Assembly: GCF_041053055.1 (NCBI RefSeq)
Contig: NZ_CP163443.1
Location: 1,736,001-1,800,000, forward strand
DNA from: Streptomyces sp. R41
GTDB lineage: Bacteria; Actinomycetota; Actinomycetes; Streptomycetales; Streptomycetaceae
Direction of reading: 5' to 3'
Length of the DNA: 64,000 nt
Each line of letters begins with the position of its first letter. Within the stretch, counting starts at the first letter, position 1. Shown here piece by piece: positions 32,576 to 42,571 of the stretch. The notes beneath the pieces are model-generated. The model searched no databases. It was not told the origin of the DNA and saw only the letters and a program-made list of their open reading frames with translations. Both the position numbers and the translations under genes were made by a program.

Positions 32576-34171
32576 ATGTCACACCGTCCGCAGAGCCCCT
32601 TCCCCGGTCGCCGCAGCGTTCTGCGCGGCTCCCTCGTCGCGTCCGCGGCGCTGGCCCTGCCCACCGCCCTCGGCGCGGCCCCGGCGCTCGCCCTCTCCGG
32701 GCGGCCGAAGGCGGGGTGGGGCGTCCAGGCCGGCGACGTGACCTCCAACTCCGGCCTGGTGTGGGTCCGTTCCGACCGCCCCGCCCGGATGATCGTCGAG
32801 ACGTCCGCGACCGAGTCGTTCCGCAACCCGCACAGATGGCACGGTCCGCTGCTCGGCGCGGACACGGACTTCACGGGGACGACACGGCTGCGCGCGCTGC
32901 CCTCGGGCGAGCAGATCCACTACCGCGTTCTGCTCGCCGACCCCGACGACCCGCGGCGCACCGGTGAGCCGGTGGCCGGCACCTTCCGTACGACGCCGGT
33001 CGGTCGGCGCGGCGGGGTGCGCTTCCTGTGGTCGGGCGACCTGGCGGGGCAGGGCTGGGGCATCAACCCGGAAATCGGCGGCTACCGGATCTACGACGCC
33101 ATGGCCAAGCTCGACCCGGACTTCTTCCTGTGCAGCGGTGACAACATCTACGCCGACGGGCCGATCGCGGCGACCGCTGCGCTCCCCGACGGCAGCACCT
33201 GGCGGAACATCACGACCGAGGAGAAGTCCAAGGTCGCCGAAACGCTGGCCGAGTTCCGCGGCAACTTCCGTTACAACCTGCTGGACGAGAACCTCAAGCG
33301 CTTCAACGCCCAGGTGCCGTCGATCATCCAGTGGGACGACCACGAGGTACGCAACAACTGGTACCCGGGCGAGGTGATCGCGGCCACGGACACGCGGTAC
33401 ACCGAGAAGAGCGTCGACGTACTGGCCTCCCGGGCCCGTCGCGCGTTCAGCGAGTACTTCCCCATCTCGACGCTGCGACCGGGCAACGAGGACGGCCGCG
33501 TGTACCGGGTCATGCGCCACGGTCCGCTGCTGGACGTCTTCGTACTCGACATGCGGACGTACCGCAACGCCAACTCGCCCGACAACCAGACCACCGACCC
33601 CCAGGGCATCCTCGGCGCCGAGCAGCTGGAATGGCTCAAGCGGGAACTGTCGCGGTCGCGGGCCGTGTGGAAGGTGATCGCCGCGGACATGCCGCTCGGC
33701 CTGGTCGTGCCGGACACCACCGAGGGCAAGGCGAACATCGAGGCCGTGGCGCAGGGCGACCCGGGCGCGCCGCTCGGGCGCGAGCTGCAGATCGCCGAGC
33801 TGCTGCGGTTCATCAAGTACCGGAAGATCACGGGCACTGTCTGGCTGACCGCCGATGTGCACCACACCTCGGCCCAGCACTACCAGCCGTCGCGGGCCAC
33901 CTTCACCGACTTCGAGCCGTTCTGGGAGTTCGTCTCCGGCCCCCTCAACGCCGGTGCCTTCCCGGCGAACGCGCTCGACAACACGTTCGGTCCGGAGCGT
34001 GTGTTCGTGAAGGCGCCGACCGCCTCGAACGTCTCGCCCGCCGGCGGCTACCAGTTCTTCGGCGAGGTCGACATCGACGGCGACAGCGGCGAGCTGACGG
34101 TGCGACTGCGCGAGCAGGACGGGACCGTGCTGTTCACGCAGGTGCTGCAGCCGGGGCACGTGGGGCAGTAG
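32576..34171 (+). CDS. phoD: PhoD-type alkaline phosphatase/phosphodiesterase
   Basis: A 531-residue secreted phosphoesterase. A Tat signal peptide with GRRSVLRGS and a hydrophobic stretch ends near residue 38 (LGAAPALALS). An N-terminal PhoD domain (about 45-140) precedes the metallophosphatase domain with FFLCSGDNIYADG, IIQWDDHEVRNNW and WLTADVHHT, which supply Fe/Ca ligands. It releases phosphate from esters and teichoic acids outside the cell. A PHO box lies upstream and a strong hairpin downstream. Confidence 0.94.
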   Translation: MSHRPQSPFPGRRSVLRGSLVASAALALPTALGAAPALALSGRPKAGWGVQAGDVTSNSGLVWVRSDRPARMIVETSATESFRNPHRWHGPLLGADTDFTGTTRLRALPSGEQIHYRVLLADPDDPRRTGEPVAGTFRTTPVGRRGGVRFLWSGDLAGQGWGINPEIGGYRIYDAMAKLDPDFFLCSGDNIYADGPIAATAALPDGSTWRNITTEEKSKVAETLAEFRGNFRYNLLDENLKRFNAQVPSIIQWDDHEVRNNWYPGEVIAATDTRYTEKSVDVLASRARRAFSEYFPISTLRPGNEDGRVYRVMRHGPLLDVFVLDMRTYRNANSPDNQTTDPQGILGAEQLEWLKRELSRSRAVWKVIAADMPLGLVVPDTTEGKANIEAVAQGDPGAPLGRELQIAELLRFIKYRKITGTVWLTADVHHTSAQHYQPSRATFTDFEPFWEFVSGPLNAGAFPANALDNTFGPERVFVKAPTASNVSPAGGYQFFGEVDIDGDSGELTVRLREQDGTVLFTQVLQPGHVGQ

Positions 34172-34245
34172 CACGGGCGGGGTGGGAGGCGCGCCGGGCA
34201 CGGAGGGTCCTGACGCCCTTCGACTCCCGTACCCTCGAACCGCTG

Positions 34246-34280
34246 GGCCGCGCACCGGAGTCATCCCCCGGTGCGCGGCC
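34246..34280 (+). terminator. Terminator hairpin after phoD
   Basis: Perfect 13-bp stem GGCCGCGCACCGG / CCGGTGCGCGGCC with a 9-nt loop; no T tract follows. Confidence 0.65.
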
Positions 34281-34365
34281 CCGTTCGCCCGTCGCCGCAC
34301 CCCGTTCGCGAGCAAGTTTCCGCAGGTCAGAGCCGATTGTCAGTGGTCGCCTCTACGGTTTTTCC

Positions 34366-35772
34366 ATGACGCGATCTCTGCAGGCCGTGGCCTACACCCG
34401 ATCCTCCGCGCTGGAATCCGCACCGGGCGGACGGCGCCTGGGACTTGAGACCTCGCGGGGTGCCACGCCCACGGGGTTGGAGGACCATCCGCGGTTCTTC
34501 GCGGGCTTTTTGACCTCGCCTCAGGTGGCCGCCGCCGGGTTGCTCGCGGTCGCCGACGTGGCAGCGGCCCGTTACTACCACCGTCAGCTGCGCGCCTCAC
34601 TGGACCCGGTGGTCACGGGCAACGGCGACCGGCTCCGCTTCGAGTCCTTCTCCGGCTGCGGCGGGGTGTACGCGCGTCTGGACGTACTGACGGCGGGCCT
34701 CGACGGCGGCGAGGTCGGACACGGGACGACCAATGTCGACGTCAACAACCCACTGCGCGAGGCACTTTCGCGCATCGGCACGGACGATCCGCTGCACCTT
34801 CGGGTCGGCCCCGACGAGATGGCCGTGACCACCCTGGACGGCCCCGTGGTGGAGAAGAAGGTGCCGTTGCCCGACCGCTGGCTGCGCGGTTTCGCCGAGG
34901 CCCAGGTGATTGCGGCCGGGTTCGACCTGCGGGCCGAGCTGACGGCCACGGAGGCCGTGCGGTTCCTGCGCTCGCTTCCGCGCGGCACCACGCGCGGGGC
35001 CTCCCGCGGCGCGCAGTGGGTGGTACCCGCGGGGCGTGGCCTGCGGCCGACCACCCGGCCGGTGCCGGGAGCAGTCTGCCTGCCCGGCCCCGAGCGGCTG
35101 ATCGCCCTGCAGCGGGTGCTGCGCCATGCGACGGCCCTGCGGGTGTACGGCCCTCCGATCACAGGTGAGGTCACTGCCGCCGCCGCGTGGGAGGCCGTCC
35201 TGCCCGGAATGCGGCTCACGCTCACGCTGTCGCCGGACGCCTCGCGCGGGTTCTCCGGGGAGGGTGGGGTGCTGGACGCCCTCGCCACCGACGAGGCCGC
35301 CGAGGACGCGGAGTTGATCGCCGTCCTCCTCGCGTGGGAGCCGCGCATCGACGTCGGCGAGCTGGCCGCCGCCTCGGGCCTGCCGGCCGAGCGGGTGCGG
35401 GCCGCCCTGGTGCGGCTCGGCACGTCGGGGCGCGTGGGGTACGACACGGCGGAGGCGGCGTACTTCCACCGCGAACTGCCCTACGACGCCGAGCGCGTGG
35501 AACGCCACAATCCGCGGCTGCGTTCGGCCCGCGCCCTTGTCGCCGCGGGGGCGGTCGCCCTGGACGGCGCCCTCGGCACGGTGACCGCCGACGACGGACA
35601 TGTGCACCGGGTCCGCGACGCGGCCGGGACGCTGAGCTGCTCCTGTTTGTGGTGGGCGAAGTACCGGGGTGGGCGCGGGCCCTGCAAGCACGCGCTGGCG
35701 GTGCGGATGGTGCGGCGGGGAGCGCAGGCACGACACGAACAGGTTCTGGTCGACGGGGGCGATGTGCGATGA
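34366..35772 (+). CDS. SWIM zinc-finger protein
   Basis: A 468-residue protein with a C-terminal SWIM finger: CSCLWWAKYRGGRGPCKHAL gives the CxC-xn-CxH ligands near residue 430. The rest is a large uncharacterised region, probably with a small winged-helix-like segment (IDVGELAAASGLPAERVRAAL, about 325-345). SWIM domains mediate DNA or protein contact. ATG 34366. It overlaps the next gene by ATGA, so the two proteins are made together. Related SWIM genes occur with MoxR/vWA or HEAT-type partners; no MoxR or vWA gene is seen here. Confidence 0.82.
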   Translation: MTRSLQAVAYTRSSALESAPGGRRLGLETSRGATPTGLEDHPRFFAGFLTSPQVAAAGLLAVADVAAARYYHRQLRASLDPVVTGNGDRLRFESFSGCGGVYARLDVLTAGLDGGEVGHGTTNVDVNNPLREALSRIGTDDPLHLRVGPDEMAVTTLDGPVVEKKVPLPDRWLRGFAEAQVIAAGFDLRAELTATEAVRFLRSLPRGTTRGASRGAQWVVPAGRGLRPTTRPVPGAVCLPGPERLIALQRVLRHATALRVYGPPITGEVTAAAAWEAVLPGMRLTLTLSPDASRGFSGEGGVLDALATDEAAEDAELIAVLLAWEPRIDVGELAAASGLPAERVRAALVRLGTSGRVGYDTAEAAYFHRELPYDAERVERHNPRLRSARALVAAGAVALDGALGTVTADDGHVHRVRDAAGTLSCSCLWWAKYRGGRGPCKHALAVRMVRRGAQARHEQVLVDGGDVR

Positions 35773-38420
35773 GCGGCGAAGCGCTGATGAAGGCCGTACG
35801 GGCGGGGCAGACGGTAGAGGCAGCGGGTCTCCTTGACGGGATGACCGATGCCGAACGCCGGGCCTGTCTGCCCGCGTTGAAGGAACTCCGCAAGGAGCTG
35901 CGCACCGCGCAGTGGAGCGAGTCGTCCCGCAAGGCCTATCCCGCGCTGCACGCGGCGGGGGCCGCGTGTCACACGGGCGCCGCGGGCGCGGCGACCTGGA
36001 TCGCGGCAGCCGACATGCGCTGGTCCCAGGCCTCCCCCGGGGTGTTCCTCCACGTGCTGGGCGACCGCGAGTCCGCATGGCTCGGCGACGTGGCGCACCG
36101 GCTCGCCGAGCGGCCGGTGACATCCCGGATCCCGTATGGGCTGCTGGCCGGGCTCGTGCAACTGTCCGGCTGTGAGGTACCCACCACCGATGCCTATGTG
36201 GAGGGCTGGTTCGAACACATCGGCGGTACGTGGCACCACGGGGGCACCGTGGTGGAGCGGCTTCGCCAGGAGCCGCACTTGGCGCTGATGATCGCCGCGC
36301 TCTTCGATTCCCTGGACGTGACCGGCCGGGTCGCCTGGCTGTTCGGCGACGGGCCGGGCAGTTGGTACAACGCGCTCGCGCAGCTGGCCAAGGAAGGCAC
36401 CCTCGACCGCAAGGTGCTGGTCGACGCCTGTGTGGCCCGGCTGCTGCGGGGCGGTGCCCCCGCCGATCAGCGGGTGTTCCTGAAGCTGTTGACCTGCCTC
36501 GACCTGACCCGGGACGAGGAGCGGGAGCGCTCCACCGACTGGATCGCGCTCGCTTGCGAGGCGACATCGACGGTGGCGTGGCACGCCCAGTCGATCCTCG
36601 CCACCCTGGCGCTGGGCGGCGAGTTGACGCCCCGACAGCTCGCCGAGATGTCGTCCGGCGTGCTCTTCCGCACCGAGAAGAAGCTCGTACGGGCGCAGCT
36701 CATCCTGTTGGGCAAGGTGCTCAGGCGCGATCCGTCCACCGCGGCCGAACTGCTGCCGACGGTGGCGCAGGCCTTCGGGCACGAGGACACCGACGTGCAG
36801 GAGCGTGCACTGAAACTCGTGGAGCGGCACTTGGCCGGGCTCGACGCCTCTGGCGGCATCCGTGAGCAACTCGCCGAGGCGGCGTCCGAGTTGAGTCCCG
36901 GTGTGCGGATCCACGCGGAGAAACTGCTCGGCGCCGGGGCGCTGAGCCGCGCGCCGGTGATCCACGAAGAGGTACTGCCACCCGTGCCGCAGCGCGAGCG
37001 GCTCGCTCCGGCGCCGGTTACGGCGGCCGAACTGGCCGAGGAAGTGGGCGCCCTGCTGGCATCGGGCGGCGACGTGGCGGCCTTCGAGCGCACCTTGGAC
37101 GGTCTGGTCCGGCATGCGTACGACGATCGCGACGGCCTGGTGGAGGCCCTGCGCCCGGTGGTCGCCCGACGCTGGTGGATCGACGCCGATCCGCATTACC
37201 CCAACGTGGACGAGTACTTCCGCGAGGCGCCGTACGGCTTGGAGGTCATCCTCGCGACCCTGCTCGGTCAGGTGCGCACGGACACACTTCACGCCGCAGT
37301 GCAGCAGGGCACCACGAGAAGCGGCTGCCAGCACGCCGCTCTGTCGCGCGCCTTCGAGGCGCGCCTGTGGGAGGTTGCCCATCGAGTCGCTACCGAACCA
37401 CTGCCGTTCCTGCTGGCCACACCCACCTGGGGCACGGGGCTGGTGGAGCCGGAGGAGCTGGTGGCCCGCCTCACCGCCTACCGACAGCTCGATGCCCGGC
37501 CGGGGACGGCCGACTTCGCGCAGGCGCTTCTGAGGGTGCGACGGGACGACCGTGCGACGGCGGCGGCAGCGGCGGTGCGGGCCCGGGCCCTCGGCACCCC
37601 TGAGGGGTACCGGCTGGCCCAGTGGCTCACCGCCGAGGGGCCGGACCTTCCGCTGAGCCGGCGGCGGACCTCGGGCGTTCGCATCCTGGTGGAATTGGGG
37701 GAACTCGAAGAGCTGCAGGGACAGTTCCCGCCGGAGTTCCGCCGGCTGGGACGTCCGCTGGCCGTCTTCAAGGACCGCTGGTACTGCCCGCACTGGGACG
37801 AGTCGGATCGGCAGCATTGGTCGGCCGTCGTGCCCGAACGGCGGGAGTTGGTGGCCGCTCGCGTACTGGGTGACCTGTCCTCGGTCGCCGTGGACGACAG
37901 CCGGCGAGGAGCAGCCGTCCTGCCGCTCCTCGCCGAGGCCGACGGTGAAGCGGGCGAGGCCCTGCACCTGTGCCTGGCGTATGGGCTCGGGGCGCGGCAT
38001 GCGGAGGACCGGCTCTCCGCTGTGGACGCCTTGCTGGTGCTGGCCGCGCGGGGGCAGCTCGACGCGGGGCGGCTCGGCGGTGACCTCGGGCAGTTGGTGC
38101 GCCGGGGGGCAGTGAAGCCGCTGCGGCTGGCCGAGTCCATACGGACGGCGGCGGCCACGGGCGCGTACGCCACCGTCTGGTCGGTGCTCCGCGAGGCGCT
38201 GCCGATCCTGCTGGCCGATCTCGCGACGGACGCGACGAGCGGTACGCCCGCGCGCGGGCTCGGGGATCTGCTGGCCGTCGCCGCCGACTGTGCTGAGCGG
38301 TCGGGGGCGCGCGGTGATCTCGCGCATCTCTCGCAGGCGGCCGGACGCCGCGGCTCGTCGAAGTTGGTGGCTCAGGCCCGTCGGCTGAGGACCGCGCTGA
38401 CGCAGGGCGTCGCCGCCTGA
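35769..38420 (+). CDS. Large helical repeat protein (DUF6493-like), SWIM partner
   Basis: An 883-residue, mostly alpha-helical protein without signal or membrane segments. Repeating Leu/Ala-rich helical pairs suggest HEAT-like scaffolding: LPTVAQAFGHEDTDVQERAL is a typical repeat. It is directly coupled to the SWIM gene by a 4-bp overlap. I believe it belongs to DUF6493; catalytic motifs are not apparent. A complex in which this protein scaffolds and the SWIM protein binds nucleic acid is a reasonable but untested inference. Confidence 0.72.
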   Translation: MSGEALMKAVRAGQTVEAAGLLDGMTDAERRACLPALKELRKELRTAQWSESSRKAYPALHAAGAACHTGAAGAATWIAAADMRWSQASPGVFLHVLGDRESAWLGDVAHRLAERPVTSRIPYGLLAGLVQLSGCEVPTTDAYVEGWFEHIGGTWHHGGTVVERLRQEPHLALMIAALFDSLDVTGRVAWLFGDGPGSWYNALAQLAKEGTLDRKVLVDACVARLLRGGAPADQRVFLKLLTCLDLTRDEERERSTDWIALACEATSTVAWHAQSILATLALGGELTPRQLAEMSSGVLFRTEKKLVRAQLILLGKVLRRDPSTAAELLPTVAQAFGHEDTDVQERALKLVERHLAGLDASGGIREQLAEAASELSPGVRIHAEKLLGAGALSRAPVIHEEVLPPVPQRERLAPAPVTAAELAEEVGALLASGGDVAAFERTLDGLVRHAYDDRDGLVEALRPVVARRWWIDADPHYPNVDEYFREAPYGLEVILATLLGQVRTDTLHAAVQQGTTRSGCQHAALSRAFEARLWEVAHRVATEPLPFLLATPTWGTGLVEPEELVARLTAYRQLDARPGTADFAQALLRVRRDDRATAAAAAVRARALGTPEGYRLAQWLTAEGPDLPLSRRRTSGVRILVELGELEELQGQFPPEFRRLGRPLAVFKDRWYCPHWDESDRQHWSAVVPERRELVAARVLGDLSSVAVDDSRRGAAVLPLLAEADGEAGEALHLCLAYGLGARHAEDRLSAVDALLVLAARGQLDAGRLGGDLGQLVRRGAVKPLRLAESIRTAAATGAYATVWSVLREALPILLADLATDATSGTPARGLGDLLAVAADCAERSGARGDLAHLSQAAGRRGSSKLVAQARRLRTALTQGVAA

Positions 38421-38453
38421 CCAGGGTCGTCAGCCCAGCCGTCCAACCCGAGC

Positions 38454-38529
38454 AAAAGAACTGTAAAAAGAACTGCAAAAGGGGCAGAAGTACACTTAAC
38501 CGATCAGTCACAAACCGTTCGTGATCACG
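38454..38529. promoter_or_regulatory. AT-rich control region with direct repeats and a palindrome
   Basis: AAAAGAACTG is repeated at 38454-38463 and 38466-38475 (12-bp phase), with a third partial CAAAAGG. The palindrome CGTGATCACG occupies 38520-38529, 27 bp before the acetyltransferase start. The region is strikingly A-rich for this chromosome. Confidence 0.5.
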
Positions 38530-38555
38530 CAACACCCTTCCTTCACAGTGGTTGC

Positions 38556-39998
38556 ATGACTCCAGACATCTCTGATGTGACCCGTGCGAGGCACGGTCGA
38601 CCCGTCCACCACTGGCGGCGGGACGTCGTCGAACTCGCCGCACTGTTCACGGCCGTCGCGGTCGCGGACGCCGTCGCCAACCTGATCGGGCACGGACCGG
38701 ATGGCCCCGCCCTGCTGTTGATCTCGGCGATGATCCTTGTCGCCACGGCCGGGTTCCACACATGGTGGGCACGATGCCACGGTCACGCACCGCCGGCGGA
38801 CGATACCGGCGCCCGGCCGATCGCCGACGTGCGACGGGCCGGGCCGTCCGAGGAAGCCGCCGCGCCGTCGGAGGCTGTCGCCGGAGAGACCGTGCTGTGG
38901 CGGATGCGGACGACGGTGAAGGACGCGCCGGGTTCGCTGGCCGCGCTGTGCACGGCGCTGGCGCAGCGGCAGGTCGACATCCTGAGCCTGCAGACGCACC
39001 CCCTGGCGGAGGGCACGGTGGACGAGTTCCTGCTGCGCGCCCCCGCGGAGCTGGCCGCGTCCGAGATCACCCGTTCGGTGTCGCAGGCCGGCGGCGCCGG
39101 CATCTGGATCGAGCGGGCCGACGCCCACGACCTGGTGGACGCGCCGACGCGGGTGCTCGGCCTGGCCACCCGTACCGCCCTGGACGCCGCGGAACTGCCG
39201 CTCGCACTGCGGCAGTTGCTCGGCCGCTGCACCATCCGCTCGCTGCCCGCCAAGTCCCCGGGCTCGGGGCGGGCGCAGGAGGGTGCTCCTGTGGAAGGGG
39301 CGCTCGAGGACACGGTGATGCGGCTGCGGGCGCCGGAGGGTGGGGTGATCACGGTGGAGCGGCCGTATCTGCCGTTCACACCGACCGAGTTCGCGCGGGC
39401 GCGGGCGCTGGTGGAGCTGGACGCGCGGCTCGGTCCGCGGATCCCGCGCAGCCAGGACATGTTGACGTTGCCTCAGGGCAAGGCCATCACCGTGCGACGC
39501 GCCGACGTCTCCGACGTCGAGGCCGCCAAGGCGATGCACGAGCGCTGCTCGTCCCGCACGCTGAGCATGCGCTACCACGGCCCGGTGGGCGACGCGGACC
39601 GCTACCTCAACCATCTGCTCAGCCCCCGTTTCGGACGCACCCTCGCCGTGCAGACGGCCTCCGGGCGGATCGTCGGGCTCGGCCACCTTCTGTGGGACGG
39701 CGACGAGACGGAGATCGCGCTCCTCGTCGAGGACGACTGGCAGCGACGCGGCGTCGGCAACGAACTGCTCGGCCGCCTCGTGACGATGGCCGTCGAAGCC
39801 GGCTGCGAGAGCGTGTACGCCGTCACGCAGGCCTCCAACACCGGCATGGTCGCCGCCATGCGCGGCCTCGGCCTCCCCCTCGACTACCAGATCGAGGAGG
39901 GCACCCTGGTCATCACCGCCCGCCTGGACGCGACTCCGGTGGCTTCGCGACTGCCGTACGACGAGGGGCAGCGGGGGGAGCACGCGGTGCGGGAGTAG
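38556..39998 (+). CDS. Membrane-anchored ACT-domain GNAT acetyltransferase
   Basis: A 480-residue three-part protein. Two hydrophobic segments (about 25-45 and 52-70) anchor it, an ACT-like ligand-binding domain follows (about 112-185: TTVKDAPGSLAALCTALAQR), and a GNAT domain closes it (about 310-455), with the acetyl-CoA motif in DDWQRRGVGNELLGRL. The ACT domain suggests control by an amino acid. Such layouts are known for actinobacterial GNATs, but the target protein is not determinable. ATG 38556. Confidence 0.85.
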   Translation: MTPDISDVTRARHGRPVHHWRRDVVELAALFTAVAVADAVANLIGHGPDGPALLLISAMILVATAGFHTWWARCHGHAPPADDTGARPIADVRRAGPSEEAAAPSEAVAGETVLWRMRTTVKDAPGSLAALCTALAQRQVDILSLQTHPLAEGTVDEFLLRAPAELAASEITRSVSQAGGAGIWIERADAHDLVDAPTRVLGLATRTALDAAELPLALRQLLGRCTIRSLPAKSPGSGRAQEGAPVEGALEDTVMRLRAPEGGVITVERPYLPFTPTEFARARALVELDARLGPRIPRSQDMLTLPQGKAITVRRADVSDVEAAKAMHERCSSRTLSMRYHGPVGDADRYLNHLLSPRFGRTLAVQTASGRIVGLGHLLWDGDETEIALLVEDDWQRRGVGNELLGRLVTMAVEAGCESVYAVTQASNTGMVAAMRGLGLPLDYQIEEGTLVITARLDATPVASRLPYDEGQRGEHAVRE

Positions 39999-40107
39999 GT
40001 CGAACCGGGAGCGGTCCCGGGCTGGGCGGCACACCTCCGGGCGACCGCCGGGGCCCGTGGCTTCGGATGGTTCGGGAGCCCCGGACCGCCCGCCGTACGG
40101 CCACGCG

Positions 40108-40530
40108 GCTCAGGCACGCATCGCGTGAGGCGCGGGGCCGCGGGGGGATCCATTTGCCCGGGACCAGCACCGCGCAGTCCGGCGGCGGGACCGGCACGGC
40201 CAGCGGCTCAGGCAGCCAGGGGCGTGCCGGACGGCCCACCGCACAGGCACCCGGCCGCGCCGCTCAGGCACACATCGCGTGCCGCGCGGAGCCGCGGGGG
40301 GATCCATTTGCCCGGGACCAGCCCCGCGCAGTCCGGCGGCGGGACCGGCTCAGGCAGCCAGGGGCGTGCCGGACGGCCCACCGCACAGGCACCCGGCCGC
40401 GCCGCTCAGGCACACATCGCGGGCAGCGCGGAGCCGCACACGGGAAGCAGGTACGCCCGCCGCGCGGCCGGGCAGCTCAGGCACGCATCGCAGGCGACAC
40501 GGGGGCAGGTCACGAGCCTCGTCCCAGCCG
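40108..40530 (+). repeat. Long tandem repeat, units of about 142-154 bp
   Basis: Unit 1 is 40108-40261 and unit 2 is 40262-40403. They are nearly identical except for a 12-bp insertion in unit 1. Truncated copies start at 40404 and 40475. Each begins GCTCAGGCA(C/T)... and contains CGGGGGGATCCATTTGCCCG. Several frames are open only because of base composition; I see no protein. Confidence 0.85.
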
Positions 40531-40581
40531 CCGCTCAGCCGGTCCTGTGCTAGGCCGCCGCGCAGCCGGTCCAGCCACCGG

Positions 40582-40614
40582 CCACCAGCCACCAGCCACC
40601 AGCCACCAGCCACC
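40582..40614 (+). repeat. CCACCAG heptamer repeat
   Basis: 4.7 perfect copies of CCACCAG. The remainder of the 39999-40726 gap is the long tandem repeat plus a C-rich stretch without a gene. Confidence 0.9.
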
Positions 40615-40726
40615 GTGTCCCGCCCCCGGCGGCTGCCCAAACCGCAGCGCCCCCAGCCACTACTCAGCCCCCGAGTCCCACCTCACCCCCCTCACTCCCC
40701 TCCCCCGATCCCCTCCCCCAACCCCA

Positions 40727-41920
<1,194 letters not shown>

Positions 41921-41980
41921 GGGACGAAGCCTGAACACCGGCCGGGGTCCGAGCGCCGAATCCCGTGTTACGTTCGCGCC

Positions 41981-42508
41981 ATGGCCGATTCTGTCGTACT
42001 CGATCCGGTGGATCTCCATCTGCTGCGACTGTTGCAGAACGACGCACGGACGACGTACCGCGATCTCGCGGCCCTGGTCGGTGTCGCGCCCTCGACCTGC
42101 CTGGACCGGGTGACGAGGCTGCGCAGGGCGGGAGTGATTCTCGGCCATCAGCTGCGGCTGGACCCGGCGAAGCTGGGGCGAGGTCTGGAGGCGTTGCTGT
42201 CCGTGCAGGTCAGGCCGCATCGGCGAGAGCTGGTGGGGCCCTTCGTGGACCGGATAAGGGCGCTGCCCGAGTCCCGTACCGTCTTCCATCTCACGGGGCC
42301 CGACGACTACCTCGTGCATGTCGCGGTCGCGGACATGGCGGATCTGCAGCGACTGGTGCTCGACGAGTTCACCTCGCAACGCGAAGTGGCGCGGGTCGAG
42401 ACGCGGTTGATCTTCCAGCAGTGGGACTGCGGCCCGCTGCTGCCACCCCAACGGGATCCCCACCCCGCCAAGACGCCCACGGACAAGCCCTCGGCGAAAT
42501 CAGGTTGA
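41981..42508 (+). CDS. Lrp/AsnC-family transcriptional regulator
   Basis: A 175-residue regulator with an N-terminal helix-turn-helix (about 10-60: LLQNDARTTYRDLAALVGVA) and a C-terminal RAM domain (about 70-150). The last 20 residues are Pro/Lys-rich and lie outside the family fold. Divergent from the trans-sulfuration enzyme, its probable target in response to methionine or another amino acid. ATG 41981. Confidence 0.88.
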   Translation: MADSVVLDPVDLHLLRLLQNDARTTYRDLAALVGVAPSTCLDRVTRLRRAGVILGHQLRLDPAKLGRGLEALLSVQVRPHRRELVGPFVDRIRALPESRTVFHLTGPDDYLVHVAVADMADLQRLVLDEFTSQREVARVETRLIFQQWDCGPLLPPQRDPHPAKTPTDKPSAKSG

Positions 42509-42571
42509 TACGGGCGCAAGGTCCGGCTTATCGGGCTGACGCCGACCACCTCCTCGTATGAGGATGTCCGC

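Noticed and set aside
35481..38327. 948-codon minus-strand frame opposite the helical-repeat gene
   Set aside because: Antisense artefact of high GC; no domain and no ribosome site.
38508..40034. 508-codon minus-strand frame opposite the ACT-GNAT gene
   Set aside because: Low-complexity product; the plus strand shows ACT and GNAT motifs.
40108..40614. CRISPR-like array
   Set aside because: Units are directly adjacent without unique spacers and no cas genes are present.
42508..42571. DUF885 gene as part of the Lrp operon
   Set aside because: The 63-bp gap and different metabolic context give no positive support; left unlinked.
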